Shown: one piece after another, positions 42,369 through 54,900 of the stretch | Layout of the letters: each line of letters begins with the position of its first letter | Numbering within the stretch: the first letter of the stretch is position 1 | DNA from: Porodaedalea pini | Taxonomy: Eukaryota; Basidiomycota; Agaricomycetes; Hymenochaetales; Hymenochaetaceae | DNA length: 64,000 nucleotides | Assembly (NCBI GenBank): GCA_002794775.1 | Contig: NBAY01000100.1 | Coordinates: forward strand, 1 to 64,000 | Reading direction: 5' to 3' | Program-made: the position numbers and the translations under genes | Notes under the pieces: model-generated | Told to the model about the DNA's origin: nothing | Database searches by the model: none | What the model saw: only the letters and a program-made list of their open reading frames with translations

Positions 42369-45300
42369 CCATCGGGGCAACTGACCGAGAAGAACAAGGA
42401 ACTTCGAATTGAGATCCACTAAAATATAACCAACCGTCTGTACAATATGTAGATGCAAACGACGTCAATGGTTTTCCTGATTACGAAGTCCCCACCGGTG
42501 TGAACCAGAATAGCGAGTACGAGCAACTGTTCGTGAGGGGAACTGGTGGACGCCAGCTGGACCTCCTCCTGAACGTCAGATGTAATGAGGAGGGTGAAAG
42601 GAGAGAGGTGGATGTGCATGCACTCGTGGAATCAGGGTGTACAGGATCATGCATTGACGTGAGGTTCGTCAAACGATATGGATTAGAAACCAAGTGATAC
42701 ATCCAACCCCTCGCGGTACTCAATGCAGACAGCATGCCCAATGAGGCTGGGTTGATCAAAAACTACATCGATGTCGAACTAATGATCGGACACCACAAGG
42801 AAAGGATCATCCTTGTGGTAACATCCCTAGTGTCATCAAACATCTTCCTTGGTTACGACTGGCTTCGATGCCACAATCCAGAAGTCGACTGGAAGACGGG
42901 TTTGATTGAATTCACCCGCTGTCCAGAGGAGTGCGCAATCGAGAAGGAGGTTGCAGAAGAGATGAGGAGGGTGAGAGAGGTGCAAATGGACAAGGCATCC
43001 TGGCCCACATACCTCAACGACTTCGCTGATGTCTTCAGCGAAAAAGGCTTCGAGAAACTGCCGGAACATAGACCCTGGGATCACGTCATCGACTTGAAAC
43101 CCAACTTCAAGCCTAGCGACTGCAAGATCTATCCGTTGACACCGATGGAACAACAGTCACTAAAGGACTTCCTCAAAGAGAACTTGAAGTCGGGCCACAT
43201 ACGAAAGTCAATCTCACCAATGGCGTCGCCCTTCTTTTTCATCAAGAAGGCCAACAAATCGCTACGCCCAATCCAGGACTACCGTAAACTCAACAAAGGC
43301 ACGATCAAGAACAAGTATCCTCTCCCCCTCATCGACGAACTGGTCAACAAGGTCAAGAATGCGAAGTTCATCACCAAACTTGACCTTCACTGGGGATACT
43401 ACAACGTCCAGATCCAAGAAGGTGATGAATGGAAGGCAGCTTTCCGCATGAACATGGGTCTCTTCGAACCGACAGTCATGTTCTTCGGTCTTTGCAATGC
43501 ACCAGTGATGTTCCAGGCTTTTGTCAACCACATCTTCAAGGGACTGATCTATGATAACTTGATCATCATCTACCTTGACAATATACTGATTCTCTCGCAA
43601 ACTCTTGAGGAGCATATCAAAATGTCGAGGCGCGTCCTTCAGATCCTGCGAGAAAATGATCTGTACCTGAAGCCTGAAAAGTGCGAGTTTGACACCAAAG
43701 TCGTAAAGTACCTCGGCCACATCGTCGGCAATGGTGAGATCAGAGCGGATCCGGCAAAGATGGAAGCAATCGCAGACTGGCCCGTCCCACAAAACATCAA
43801 ACAGCTGCAACAATTCCTTGGCATGGGTAACTGGCTACGACAGTTCATCAAGGATTACAGCAAGGTAGTCCATCCATTGACATCGCTGACAGGCAAGAAG
43901 GACTGGGTATGGGAGACTGAACAGCAGGAAGCGTTCGAGGAGCTGAGATGACGTCTCTGCTCACCTCCAGTCCTAGCCATCGTGAACGATGAGGGCCCTT
44001 TCCACGTCGAAGCAGGCTCATCAAACTTCATGCTTGGAGGCATGTTGTTGCAGAATCAGGAAGGCAAGTGGAGGGTAGTCGCCTACAGGTCAGAGGCGCT
44101 CCTACCAGCGGAACAAAACTACGAGATCTACAATAAGGAGATGCTCGCGATCGTATCAGCACTCAAGGAGTGGAGACAATACCTCCTCGGTGCCCATCAC
44201 CCTATCGAGATCTGGTCCAATCATGCCAACCTCACCTACTTCAGGTTGGCACAAAAGCTGAGTTATCGGCAAGCTCGCTGGCAGACAGAACTCGAGGAAT
44301 TCGACTTCCACCTCGAGCACAAGTCAGGGAAGATGATGGGCAAGGCAGACCTACTGTCGTGCAAGGCTGGCTATGACGAAGGCAAGGATGACAACGATGG
44401 TGTCGTATTCATCAAAGAGAAGTGGCTGAACCGTGGGGTAGTGTGTACGTCGCGTGACAAGGTGGTGGAACGAGTGGGTGAAGCGCAGAGGGCGCAAGAC
44501 GAGTCGGAGAGGCCGACAGGCATGACGAAGGTCGACAGATTGTGGTGGATGAAAGGCAAGGTATACATTCTGTCGATGATCAAGGAAGCCGTATTGCAGG
44601 AGTGTCACGACTTGGTACTGGCTGGGCATCCAGGAGCATCGAAAATGGTGGAACTCGTTCGTCAAGACTTCTGGTGGGCGTCAATGTTCTCCGACGTCCG
44701 AGCGTATGTCTGAGGGTGTGATCGCTGTCAGCGAACAAAGGCTCTGAGGGCGTCAAGGTCAAGACCACTCCACCCGAATGCTGTCCCTGAAGGCCCTTGG
44801 GAAATTGTTATGGTTGATCTCATCAGAGAGCTCCCAGACTTGAAGGGACACAACACAATCTGCGTCTTCGTAGATAGATTCTCGAAGCAGATGCATGCAA
44901 TTCTGACAATGACGAAGCTGTCAGCAGAAGGCATGGCTCAGTTGTACCGCAACCACATCTTCCGCCTCCACGGCCTACCCAAGAAAATTATCCATGACTG
45001 TGGCATGCAGTTCGACGCATCGATGATGAAGGAGCTATACAAACTCCTGCACATCAAAGGCAACCCATCGACGGCGTATCACCCACAAATGGACGGTCAG
45101 ATGGAACGTGTTAACCAAGAGCTTGAACAGTACCTTAGGCTCTTCGTTAACCATCGGCAATCGGACTGGAAGGACTGGCTCCCCCTCGCAGAGTTTGCAT
45201 ACAACAACTGCAAACACTCAGCAATGAAGATATCTCCCTTCTACGCGAATACAGGACGTCATCCTCTGAGCTTCGACACGACATGAACTTCATCTGCCAA

Positions 45301-45964
45301 CATGTCAGCAGAAGAATTTGCAAAACACATCAAGGAGACTCATCGCGTTGCGAAGGACAACCTGGTCAAGGCAGCTGAGGACATGAAGCGCTACCACAAC
45401 TGAATGGCGGGAATGTCAGTAGAGTACAAGGTGGGAGACAAGGTCTTCCTCGATGGGTGAAACATTAGCATGGACTCGCCAACGAAGAAGCTTGCAGACA
45501 AGTGGTATGGTCCCTTCGACATTGTCGACAAGGTGGGAGCAAGTGTGTACAAGCTCAAACTCCCAAGACGATGGAAAAAGGTCCACCCTGTCTTCAATGA
45601 AGCCCTACTGAAGCTCACTATTGAACCGTCTTTCGAAGGTCAAAAGCAGCAGCCACCTCCACCACCAGAAATTGTCAACAATGAGGAAGAATATGAGGTC
45701 GAGGAGGTCATCGACTCACGTCTACATTGAGGAAAACTGCAGTACCTCATCAAGTGGGCCGGATACAATGAACCAACTTGGCAGCCTGAGATGGACTTTG
45801 GTGAGAACGCAAAGGAGGCGATTGCTGAGTTCTATCAGAAACACCCCGGCGCTCCTCAAAAACTCGACATTCCTCGCCAACGACTCTGTCCACTCTTCAT
45901 TGACACTGAGCCAGACGACTGTGATCTTGGTTGGTCGGGACGCCCAACCTTGAGGGGGGGGTAA
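42369..45964 (+). pseudogene. pol: Gypsy-2 pol, inactivated by CGA-to-TGA changes
   Basis: The order is protease (ESGCTGSCIDV, where the catalytic Asp is replaced by Glu), RT (IIIYLDNILIL, where the second Asp of YxDD is Asn), RNase H, integrase with DDE region, and chromodomain (YEVEEVIDSRL...YLIKWAGY). In-frame TGA codons occur at 42695, 43949, 44711, 45284, 45401, 45458 and 45728. Each aligns with an Arg codon in gypsy-4 or gypsy-1. Even without the stops, the altered protease and RT active sites would be inactive. The final TAA abuts the 3' LTR, preceded by a G-run polypurine tract. Confidence 0.9.
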
Positions 45965-46389
45965 TGTCAGGATTTGAACTTTTCCCTTCTTTTATTCTCC
46001 TTTTTATCATTTCTTTTCTTTTAATCGCTCCTTTTCATTATAATTAATCATCTTTTTCAATCATTTCCCACACTCTTTTCACATGACCTTCATTTGTTCC
46101 ATTCTGTTTGCTTAGGTAACATTAGGTAATATAGTCTCACAGTCGTTGCTATATAAGGTCTCAGGAATTGCAGGAACTCCTTGTTCTGCCTTTCCTCTTA
46201 CCTCTGCGACGACCTAGGTGAGACTCATCCCCCTTGTATTAGTTTAGTCTTGTATTAATCCTCTTACCTCTGTGACGACCTAGCCTGAGTATAGCATGCC
46301 CCGAGTCCCCGCTCGAGTACAGCACGTCCCAGACGACAGTCAGCCAAGGCCTGCCCAGTCCGAGTCATCTCCTGGACTCCCGCCTAACA
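45965..46389 (+). repeat. Gypsy-2 3' LTR (425 bp)
   Basis: TGTCAGGATT to GCCTAACA. It retains the 66-bp block (two 24-bp repeats starting at 46194 and 46260). Confidence 0.92.
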
Positions 46390-46659
46390 CTTACTACACC
46401 TGTTCTTACACATGGGCAACTGACATAATGTGACAACCAATATTGTATTTAGTGGGGCTTTAGTGTAATTAGAATTTCACAATAAAATTCAAGTTTCTTC
46501 CAGACAGACTAAGATAATACAGGTGGGTGTAAGTGAAGGCTAAGTCATGTGCACCAGTTTGGCTGGGAGTTGCTGCATAAAGCTTGCACATGACTCAGCT
46601 ATCACTTACACCCACCTGTATATTGCCTGTAGAACTCAGATAAAGCTAGAATAGATATG
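46390..46659. other. Spacer containing a TA-flanked MITE
   Basis: This is older sequence between two LTR insertions. The only structure recognised is the MITE at 46520-46618. Confidence 0.5.
46520..46618. mobile_element. 99-bp Tc1/mariner-type MITE
   Basis: Terminal inverted repeats CAGGTGGGTGTAAGTG / CACTTACACCCACCTG are flanked on both sides by TA. Complementarity continues inward (AAGTCATGTGCA / TGCACATGACT), making most of it a hairpin. It has no coding capacity. A Stowaway-like MITE mobilised by a Tc1/mariner transposase is the natural reading; its ends differ from the CTGCCCC ends of the giant element. Confidence 0.75.
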
Positions 46660-46979
46660 TGTTAGGACTCAAACTTTCCACTTATTTTGATTTTAATCCA
46701 TCTCCCTTTTCCTTTAATATTGCGCATTCATCTTAATCACTTTCCTTTCAATGCTGATCTATGCTATGTAATAAGTTCTCATGCTTATGTCAACCACAAT
46801 CCTTCCCACACTCACTCCTTCAGATGCGACCTTCATTTGTTCCATTACATAAACTATATAGTTCTTAGATAATATGGTCTCACAGGTCCTGAGCTTAAGA
46901 GGGAAGCAGGAATCATATGAACACTTGTTCTGCTTTTTCTCTTACCTCTATGACGATCTAGGTGAGACCGTGTCCCCCC
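46660..46979 (+). repeat. LTR remnant of the gypsy-2/4/5 family, truncated by gypsy-3
   Basis: It begins TGTTAGGACTCAAACTTTCC and follows the family LTR through the TGTTCTGCTTTTT and GATCTAGGTGAGACC segments, then stops at 46979 where gypsy-3 begins. The remainder would lie on the far side of gypsy-3, beyond the window. Confidence 0.75.
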
Positions 46980-48797
46980 TGTAGCGATTAACCATCACCT
47001 ATGTGCCAGCCGAGTCTTTCCCCCCCTCACTTACACTACTCCTTTGACTCCCTTTACCAGCCACCGAACATTACTAGTGATACATTTGCAATTGGTGGCC
47101 GACCCTTTATTATAATCCTTGGTATGGACACGATCGGATGGACAGATGTCATATGAACTCAATCAGCACATGGACGACTGACTCTTGTGGGCACAGGTGG
47201 AAGGATTTAGGCAAGTCAGACAAGGACATGGGATATAGTGGTGCAGTGGTGAGAGACGAGAGAGCAGGTTGGGCACTACAACATCACTCCACGACAATTG
47301 GCTGCATGATGTGAGCAGGCCGAACGCCGACTCACCTTCACATCCATTCACACAGACTCGGTGTGGAGATCCTGATGCCGCTGGCCTCGGAATCGGCTCT
47401 ATTAGGTTCGACTCGACTCAGGACAGTCTTACAAGTATCCCCGACGCATTTCAGGACACTTTCAGTGTTTGGCAGGATTAACTTGACGCATACAGCTTGG
47501 TTCTGCACCGGTGAGCCACCGAAGTCCGTTTTGGGTCACATCTGGTATTGTTCCGAGCCTCCCGAAGCTTAATTACTCATGTTCTCAAGTTCCGGCTCCG
47601 AGTTCCGGCTATTTGGTGTTGTTTGGCTAGAGCCTCCGGTCTGTCTTTGTGTCCTTTGTACGCCGCTCAGAGGCTCAAACCTCTGTTGGTTATTTAAACA
47701 CTCATGTAAATGTCTCAAAAATACAAGTTTAGTTCCCCTGAGTCAGTCCCAGTCTTTAGTTCTCGTCTCCATCGCCGTTCAGTGTCGTTCCGTCCGTTCC
47801 GTCTCGAGTCCCGTTTTCGGCCAAATCTTGCTTTTGCTATATCGCCCTCAGTTCTTAACCGATTCTCGAGCTCTCTTCAGATCCTTAATCTCGTCGAAAA
47901 TCGCTTTCGAATACTGTCTTGTCTTGCACGATTCCGGGCCCGCGTCGTAGAGCTACGAAAATAGCTTTTGGTTCCGGGAGTTCCGTGCGTTCCGCCAAGC
48001 CGCAACCAGTGCAACTGCCATATCTCCGTCAATTCTGCATCGCGTCTCGAGATCTTTTCAGATTCAGAATCGTCTCGACGAATAGTATCGATTCCTGTCT
48101 TCACTGGCGAGTTTCCGAGCCCGGGTTGTCAAGATCGTAGTTGCTCTTTGTTCTCCGACCGCATTTAGGCACATTTTGCCAGTCGTCCTTTGTACTCGCG
48201 TCCTCGAGTTGACACCTAGCCCCGAGTATTCTATTACACTTCCCCACACTTCCTGACACTATCCCCTCCATCAGACACATTAGAGTGAACCCCCAGTGGC
48301 CGAACTCAACCAGGTCCGAGTCTGCCAGTAGACCGTACCGTCACCTTTCATCGGCCAAGTCTTGCACCACTTTCTCTGCTTCAGTTTAGTATAAATTTGC
48401 AGTAGTTTGTAGATAGAGATAGAAAGAAGGAGACAGTACAGAGACAGACAGTCCCCTCTCCACCTCTAGACCGCAATCTACTACATGCATTACTATGCAC
48501 TACTTGCCCGACTCTCACTCTGAAGACAGTATACATCAACTCTGTCACCGACTCTCAGAACTCCATCACCCAATCACTGAATGCCCTTGGCCACTGTCAC
48601 AAGTGCTGATTCTACCCACCTGAGTCTTGGTCCAACCAGAATCCCACACGTATCCGTATCACCGAGTCTTCATATCTCAAACCTTGCTCTACTTAGGTTG
48701 TCCCTCTCAGTATTCTGAGTCACCACAGTCCCCCTTGGGTCGATCACAAGCCGTAGCCCAAATCGCCCTTCAGATTAGAAGAGTCTGCACCCCTACA
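46980..48797 (+). repeat. Gypsy-3 5' LTR, split by a solo LTR
   Basis: It starts TGTAG and ends CTACA (48797), a 5-bp terminal inverted repeat. Subtracting the inserted solo LTR and its duplication (993 bp) leaves about 825 bp. A TATAAAT box lies at about 48390. The primer site TGGAGCCCACC starts at 48801, after a short spacer. Confidence 0.7.
47362..48350 (+). repeat. 989-bp solo LTR (family S), inserted in the gypsy-3 LTR
   Basis: TGTGGAGATCC to ACCTTTCA, flanked by the 4-bp duplication TCGG (47358-47361 and 48351-48354). It is nearly identical to the reverse complement of 40382-41377. Confidence 0.87.
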
Positions 48798-49116
48798 CAT
48801 TGGAGCCCACCATGAGGGGGACAAGGTGCCTTGCCTAAGTATCAGATCGACGTCTGAAGCTCCTCGGCACTCTACGTGCATGCAAGCAAAGGTTCAGGAA
48901 GAACCAAGCAACCCACCACCACCACCCAGAGGACGAGGCTGAGGAAGACCAAGAGGACGTCCACTGACCACAGCCACCCCTCAGATCTTACACGCTCCCA
49001 GAGAAGTATCCTTGTCACCTTTTCGCTGATCTGGAACCACCAACCCAGAAAACACACTTCAGGACACCGAGCAACAACAGCCACCCTCAGTAACTGAACC
49101 TGAACTCACACAAGAA

Positions 49117-51942
49117 TGAGGATGACCAGTCGAACCTAGAAGGATCCTACCTGATCTCATCAAAACACCGATATCACTTTGTATCCCAGGAAGCTTCATA
49201 ACCGGCAACAGGTTGCATTTCAGCATCACCAGTACACCACTCAGTCAGCAGATACGAAGACCCAGGGGAACACCCAAAAGTGAGGAAAAGAATCCAGGCC
49301 TCAAAGGATACAGGAGTCCAACAAAGGAACAAAGTCGCTCCAGATCCGAAGAAGTGGTCAGGAGACTGGTATCGCCAGGACCACGAGAATCAGCAACACC
49401 ATATTGAAACCAGTCACTCAGATCGTTGTCACCCACAAGATCAGGGTCACCACTTAATTGGGGCAGACAAGCCATCAGGAGATGGATTGACAAACCTCTG
49501 ATCCAAACAGGAGGACCAATAGAAGTACCAACAGAACAAAACTCCGAACCTGAGAATCCTACCCCCAACCAAAAAGAACAATCGACCCCGGAATCACCAC
49601 AGAATTGGTCTGAGACATCAGAGGAAGATCTGGTCCTGCCACCACCACCACCAACTCCAGAAGGATCAATACCTGTTGCGATATCAAGGATCGTGGACCC
49701 ATACCCAGAAACTTGCCCTTCGACTCCAGAACAGCTGAGAAGGACACCAACTCCACCCTCACGCGTACCCACACCGGCTCTGCCGACTCTCCATATCATG
49801 GCACCACCAATAGTCAGAGCAGTCATGGCTAATTCTACTGCACAAGGATTGAGCCAAGGACCTTCACAAGCCCCACCAATGGCACCACCGACACAACCCA
49901 TACCCAACATAGCCAATCCTCTTCCAGACCTCACTGAGTCCAGAAATCTCCCAATCACTGGACCAAATCCTCCAGTTCCAGGAGCGACAATGCCGAACCA
50001 ACATGACAAACAAGCACCAGCAATGAACGCCGATGTAGAACCAGAGGGGATCCCGCAATTCTTTGAAGAGGTTAACATCTTAGGATCAAATGCAGGAATC
50101 ACCGATCTACAGAAAATCAATTGGGCACATTACTATGCACTGGTACACGAGGAGTTACTATGGTTGACTCTCCCACAGGCACGACAGAACAATTTCATGT
50201 CATTCAAAACAGCCGCCTTGGGCTTCTATCCAGCAGCAACAATAAGATACACTTATGGAGATCTAATCAATTTCATTGCCGAGAATTCCAACAAGGTTTT
50301 GATGAGCACAGCTGCCCTGGGAGAATACCATCAAAGCTTTATGCATATTACATCATATCTGGTTCAAGAAAGAGTCATTTTGGATCTAGATCAAAAGTGG
50401 TTCTATCGAGAAGGCCTAAACTGGCTCACCAATCAGCATCTCGAACAACAGCTTCAGTTGGTTGACTTTTGACACCCAGCTGGTGTTCCTTGGGATATAC
50501 CGGTACTATACAATGAACTCAACCAACTTATAGCAGGAGGAGTTCTAGTAACTGGTCCTGGTGCGCAGCAAGGATATGCAGTACCGCAGTATGGAACATT
50601 CGGGATACCCACGGCGCCTCCATATTTTACTCAGCAACACATCACTGCAGCATCTGGACCATACGTGCTGAACCCCATCAAACGAGAGGACTCAGAACTG
50701 AGCCTGCTCACATGCATGGTATCAGACTTACAAGCTGAGATACGGGATCTCCGGGGTGAAAGGAAGGAGGATTATTGAAGGCAAGACTACAAGGATCGGT
50801 ATGCTCAAGATTGGCTGTATGCCCCTAATGAACCGTGGGAGTACCAGCAACCCGACAATTATGGATGGCCACACAAAGAATACAGGGCACCACTGAGAGG
50901 CCCACCTCCAGTCAGAAATATGCAGGTAAGGAATACAGGACCCTGAACATGTGCAATGTGCCACAGCACCACACACCTATTCAGGGACTGTACAATCAGG
51001 GACACATTGCTGAACCGGCGACTATTGGCCTTGGATGCACAAGGATTCATTGTGATGCCAGGAGGAACACGACTGCTGCTGGGACCTCAAGGATCTTCTC
51101 TACTGGATCGAATGAACTTGTACTACTGAGACCACCCGAACGAAGTCCCTCCGGGTATGACAATTCCTGTCAACATGACAACACTACAAGATCCACCACC
51201 ACACCAAATGGCGAACTTGTTCAATATGTACTATCCCGCCATATCAGGACCAAGTATGTATACGCTGACCCAACCATGTAAGGAGGAAGCCCACATCGAA
51301 GAAATCCAGGACGAATATGTAGAGGAAGGAAGGAAGGTTCAGTTCGACAATACGGGCAAGTCTCATGACCAGCAGAGATGATCGGTGAGACTAGCAAATA
51401 TAGGAAAAGTCAACTCTCCTTCACCTAAACGCACGACAAAACCAACAAAGGAACGAGAAGGACACAAACCAGCTATGGACTCGGACGTACCAGAAACTGA
51501 AACAGATAAAAGAAAGGAGAAAGAATCGCCTGAGCCCAGAACAATCGAAGAATCAGTACCCAACTCAATTCCACCGAGTGAGCCTATGCAAGTACATGTA
51601 GCACCACCACAGGAAATGATGGAACTGAAGCCTGGACATCCCAACATGGCAGTAGATGTACAGAAGCCGCAGTTCAAATACAACACACCAGCTAATGACC
51701 CCACAATGGTCAATGCAGTGTTTCGCCGATTCTTGGATTCCACAATATCCATATCAGGTCAAGAACTGTTGGCAACCTTGCCAGAGGTCAGACAAAAATG
51801 CAAGGACATGATGACGGTGAAGCAGAGTCCAATAAGCCATGACGAAGAAGGCGCAGCAATGTATTCGGCAGGACCCAGACCAGGCTCACCAGTTGAATCA
51901 CAGGAAAATGAACCAATTGCACCAGCAAGCATTCCAATCTGA
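49117..51942 (+). pseudogene. gag: Gypsy-3 gag and linker region
   Basis: A Pro/Ser/Glu-rich N-terminal region (to about 50030) is followed by a helical domain (INWAHYYALVHEELLWLTLPQ) and further gag-like sequence to about 51350. A segment of the type found before the protease in basidiomycete gypsy elements (FRRFLDSTISISGQELLATL, then PEVRQKCKDMM) lies near 51720-51810. No CCHC knuckle is seen. TGA codons interrupt at 50470-50472, 50776-50778 and others. Confidence 0.65.
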
Positions 51943-54900
51943 ATCATTGATGTATGGTTGGACGGAAAGATCGAGGTCGAAGGACTGCTTGACACCGGAG
52001 CTTCATTTATAGGGCTTTCTCAGGATATATGGAAACACCTAGGATCGCCGACTCTAAATAACGAACAAATCACTATAGAAACAGCAGATGCATCTAGGAC
52101 CCAATCACTCAGACTAATACCACGACTCAGGATAGGACTTGGAGGATTCTCAGTACTCGTACAAGCACAAGTTGTACACCCAGCACCGTTCGACATCCTA
52201 CTTGGCTGACCGTTTCTCGCACATTGCAAGGCTCGACTTGTGGATATAGACATCGACAACCAGGTACTAGAACTAATCCACCTGGTAATGGAAGAAGATA
52301 TATCAGTTCCAACCTGAGAACGAACACGACAAAAGCAGCCAGCCAAAGAGGACGAGGATTTTTAATAGTCAATGAATTGGTACCATACCGACAAGATGAA
52401 CCAGAGGTGCAACCATGCTATACCACAAATACCCTGGAGCCAAATGCAGTACATATTTCTTTTGACAGACAGTCTATCGAGATCACCATCACGGAAAAAG
52501 GAGGCGTAAAACTGAAACAAAATAAGGAAAACAACAAAACCCAAACAAACGAAGCAACAGGACTATTCTCTATCAATTACCCATACGACAACAAATCTCT
52601 AATTCCTCAAACAAGTCAAACTCACTGAACGACTCAACCATTCTTCAAATACAAGAAGGTCACCAATCGTATAAAGCCGGTACCAACCACACTCCCCGAA
52701 GAATACTGAATCACCAGGACACAGCACCCTGATCCCCTAAAGGACCTTCCAGAATTATCGACCCATCCTCCACCATTCTCACCTGGGAAATGACTCACCC
52801 AGGAACGACATGACAAAATGGACATAGATCCAGCCAGATTCCTACTCCCTGAAGAAAAGGATCTTGCATGGTGGGTTATTCAGACACAGGAAATGGTGTT
52901 CACATGGGACGAAACAGAAAAGGGCACACTCGACTATGACTACTTCACTCCGGTTCTTATCCCAACGATTGAGCATATTCCATGGGTACTGAAGAATATT
53001 CCTATCCCACCGGGGATATTCGACAAGGTCATCGCAATCATCAAAGACAAAATCATGTCCAGGGTATACAAACCATCAAACTCATCATACTGATCCAGGT
53101 GGTTCTGTGTAGTAAAGAAGGACGGAAAGTCGCTGAGAATAGTCCACGATCTTCAACCACTAAACACAGTCACAATACAAGATCCATCGGTACCATATCC
53201 AACAGAACACATCGCTGAGTCTTTTGGGGGCTGATCCTGCTATACAACCTTGGACTTATTCGTAGCATTCGACCAAAGGAAACTCACCATATGAAGTAGG
53301 GACATAATGACATTCCAGACACCACTAGGAGCATTTTGACTCACATCAATTCCCATGGGGTGTATACGAACTCCCAACAAATCATGCACGCCGATGTCAC
53401 ATTCATCCTGAAGGACGAAATCCCGGACGTTGCGTTCCCATACATTGATGATGTACCCATAAAAGGGCTGGCCACACGATATGAATTACAGGACGGATCA
53501 TACGAGACCATCCCAGAAAATTCAGGAATCCGCTGATTCATATGGGAACACCTAAATGACGTCAATTGAGTCCTCCAAAGATTCAAAGTAGTTGGAGTGA
53601 CTCTGTCTGGGAAAAAGTTGGTACTCGCCACACCTGAAGCAGTGATAGTTGGCCACACCTGCAACTACTCAGGACAAGTCCCAGACGAAGCACAAGTCCA
53701 AAAGGTCATCAACTGGCCTCCTTGTGAAGACATTACTGACGTTTGCTCATTCCTCAGAACTGCCGGAGTTCTCAGGCATTTTATCAACGACTTCGCTCGG
53801 TTGGCATATGATCTGAACCGACTCACTGGAAAAGACATTCCCTTCTCATTTGGAAAACTCAAACAGCGATCGATGGACCAACTTAAGAAGGCAGTCGCTG
53901 AGTCTGGAGCCATCAGGCCGATCGACTACAAATGTGGGAGACCAGTCCACCTCTGCATAGATTTGTCAATTTGAGGATACGGAGCGATTCTCTTACAGAT
54001 CGGAGAAAATGGAGAACAGTTCCCAGCCTGTTTTATGTCTGCAACATGGAATGAAAGAGAGCAGAACTACTCACAGCCAAAAGTAGAACTGTTCAGCCTC
54101 ATGAGGGCCCTCCACAATGCACAAATCTATCTAATAGGACTGGACCACTTCTACATTGAAGTTGACGTGAAGTACATTAAAGGCATGATCAACAACCCAG
54201 ATATCCAGCCAAATGCAACAATCAACCAGTGGATCACTGGAATCTTACTGTTCCACTTCACGATCATCCATGTACCGGGCACTTGGCATACAGGCCCAGA
54301 CAGACTCAGTCGGCGAAAGCGAGCAGATGCTGACCCTCCAGACAATGAAAACTATGAAGAATGGATCAACAATCAGTATGCTTTCATATTCATAGCATAC
54401 ACTGGAGACATTCCTCCTGCTGCAGACCCTCCCACCATTCCTCAGATGGCTGCAGCAGAATCGGCCGATCAAGAGTTGATAAAAATCAAGGAGTTTCTCA
54501 GTGACCCAAAGAAACCAGAAGACATGACAGACAACAAATTTTGACACTTTGTAACAAAGGCAACTCGGTTTTTCATTGCAGATGGACAACTTTGGAGGAA
54601 ACGATACTCGGGACTGCACCAACTCATACTTGCATGAGATCGCTGATTCTCAGTCATGCAGTCAGCACACGATGACTTGGGACATAAAGGATTCTTTCCA
54701 GTACAACTACGAGTCCATGATCAATTTTGGTGGCCCATGATGAGTTCCGACATACATTGGTTCCTGAAGACATGTCACTTGTGCCAGACTCGGTAATTCA
54801 CTCACGTACGGATTCTGCCGAACATCCCAACACCAGTGCCACTATTCGCCAGGGTACACATAGATGTGATGCTCATGCCCAAATCAGGAGGATTCAGGTA

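Larger units (their letters stand above)
39215..46389 (+). mobile_element. Gypsy-2: full-length but decayed Ty3/gypsy retrotransposon
   Basis: It is flanked by the perfect 5-bp duplication CTTAC (39210-39214 and 46390-46394). The 5' LTR is 359 bp and the 3' LTR 425 bp; they differ mainly by one 66-bp block. Gag is interrupted by a 996-bp solo LTR, and pol by many TGA codons. It is closely related to gypsy-4 and gypsy-5. Confidence 0.92.

Noticed and set aside
40382..48350. The 1-kb family-S repeats as DNA transposons
   Set aside because: There is no extended terminal inverted repeat, only TG...CA ends with a short target duplication, which fits solo LTRs better.
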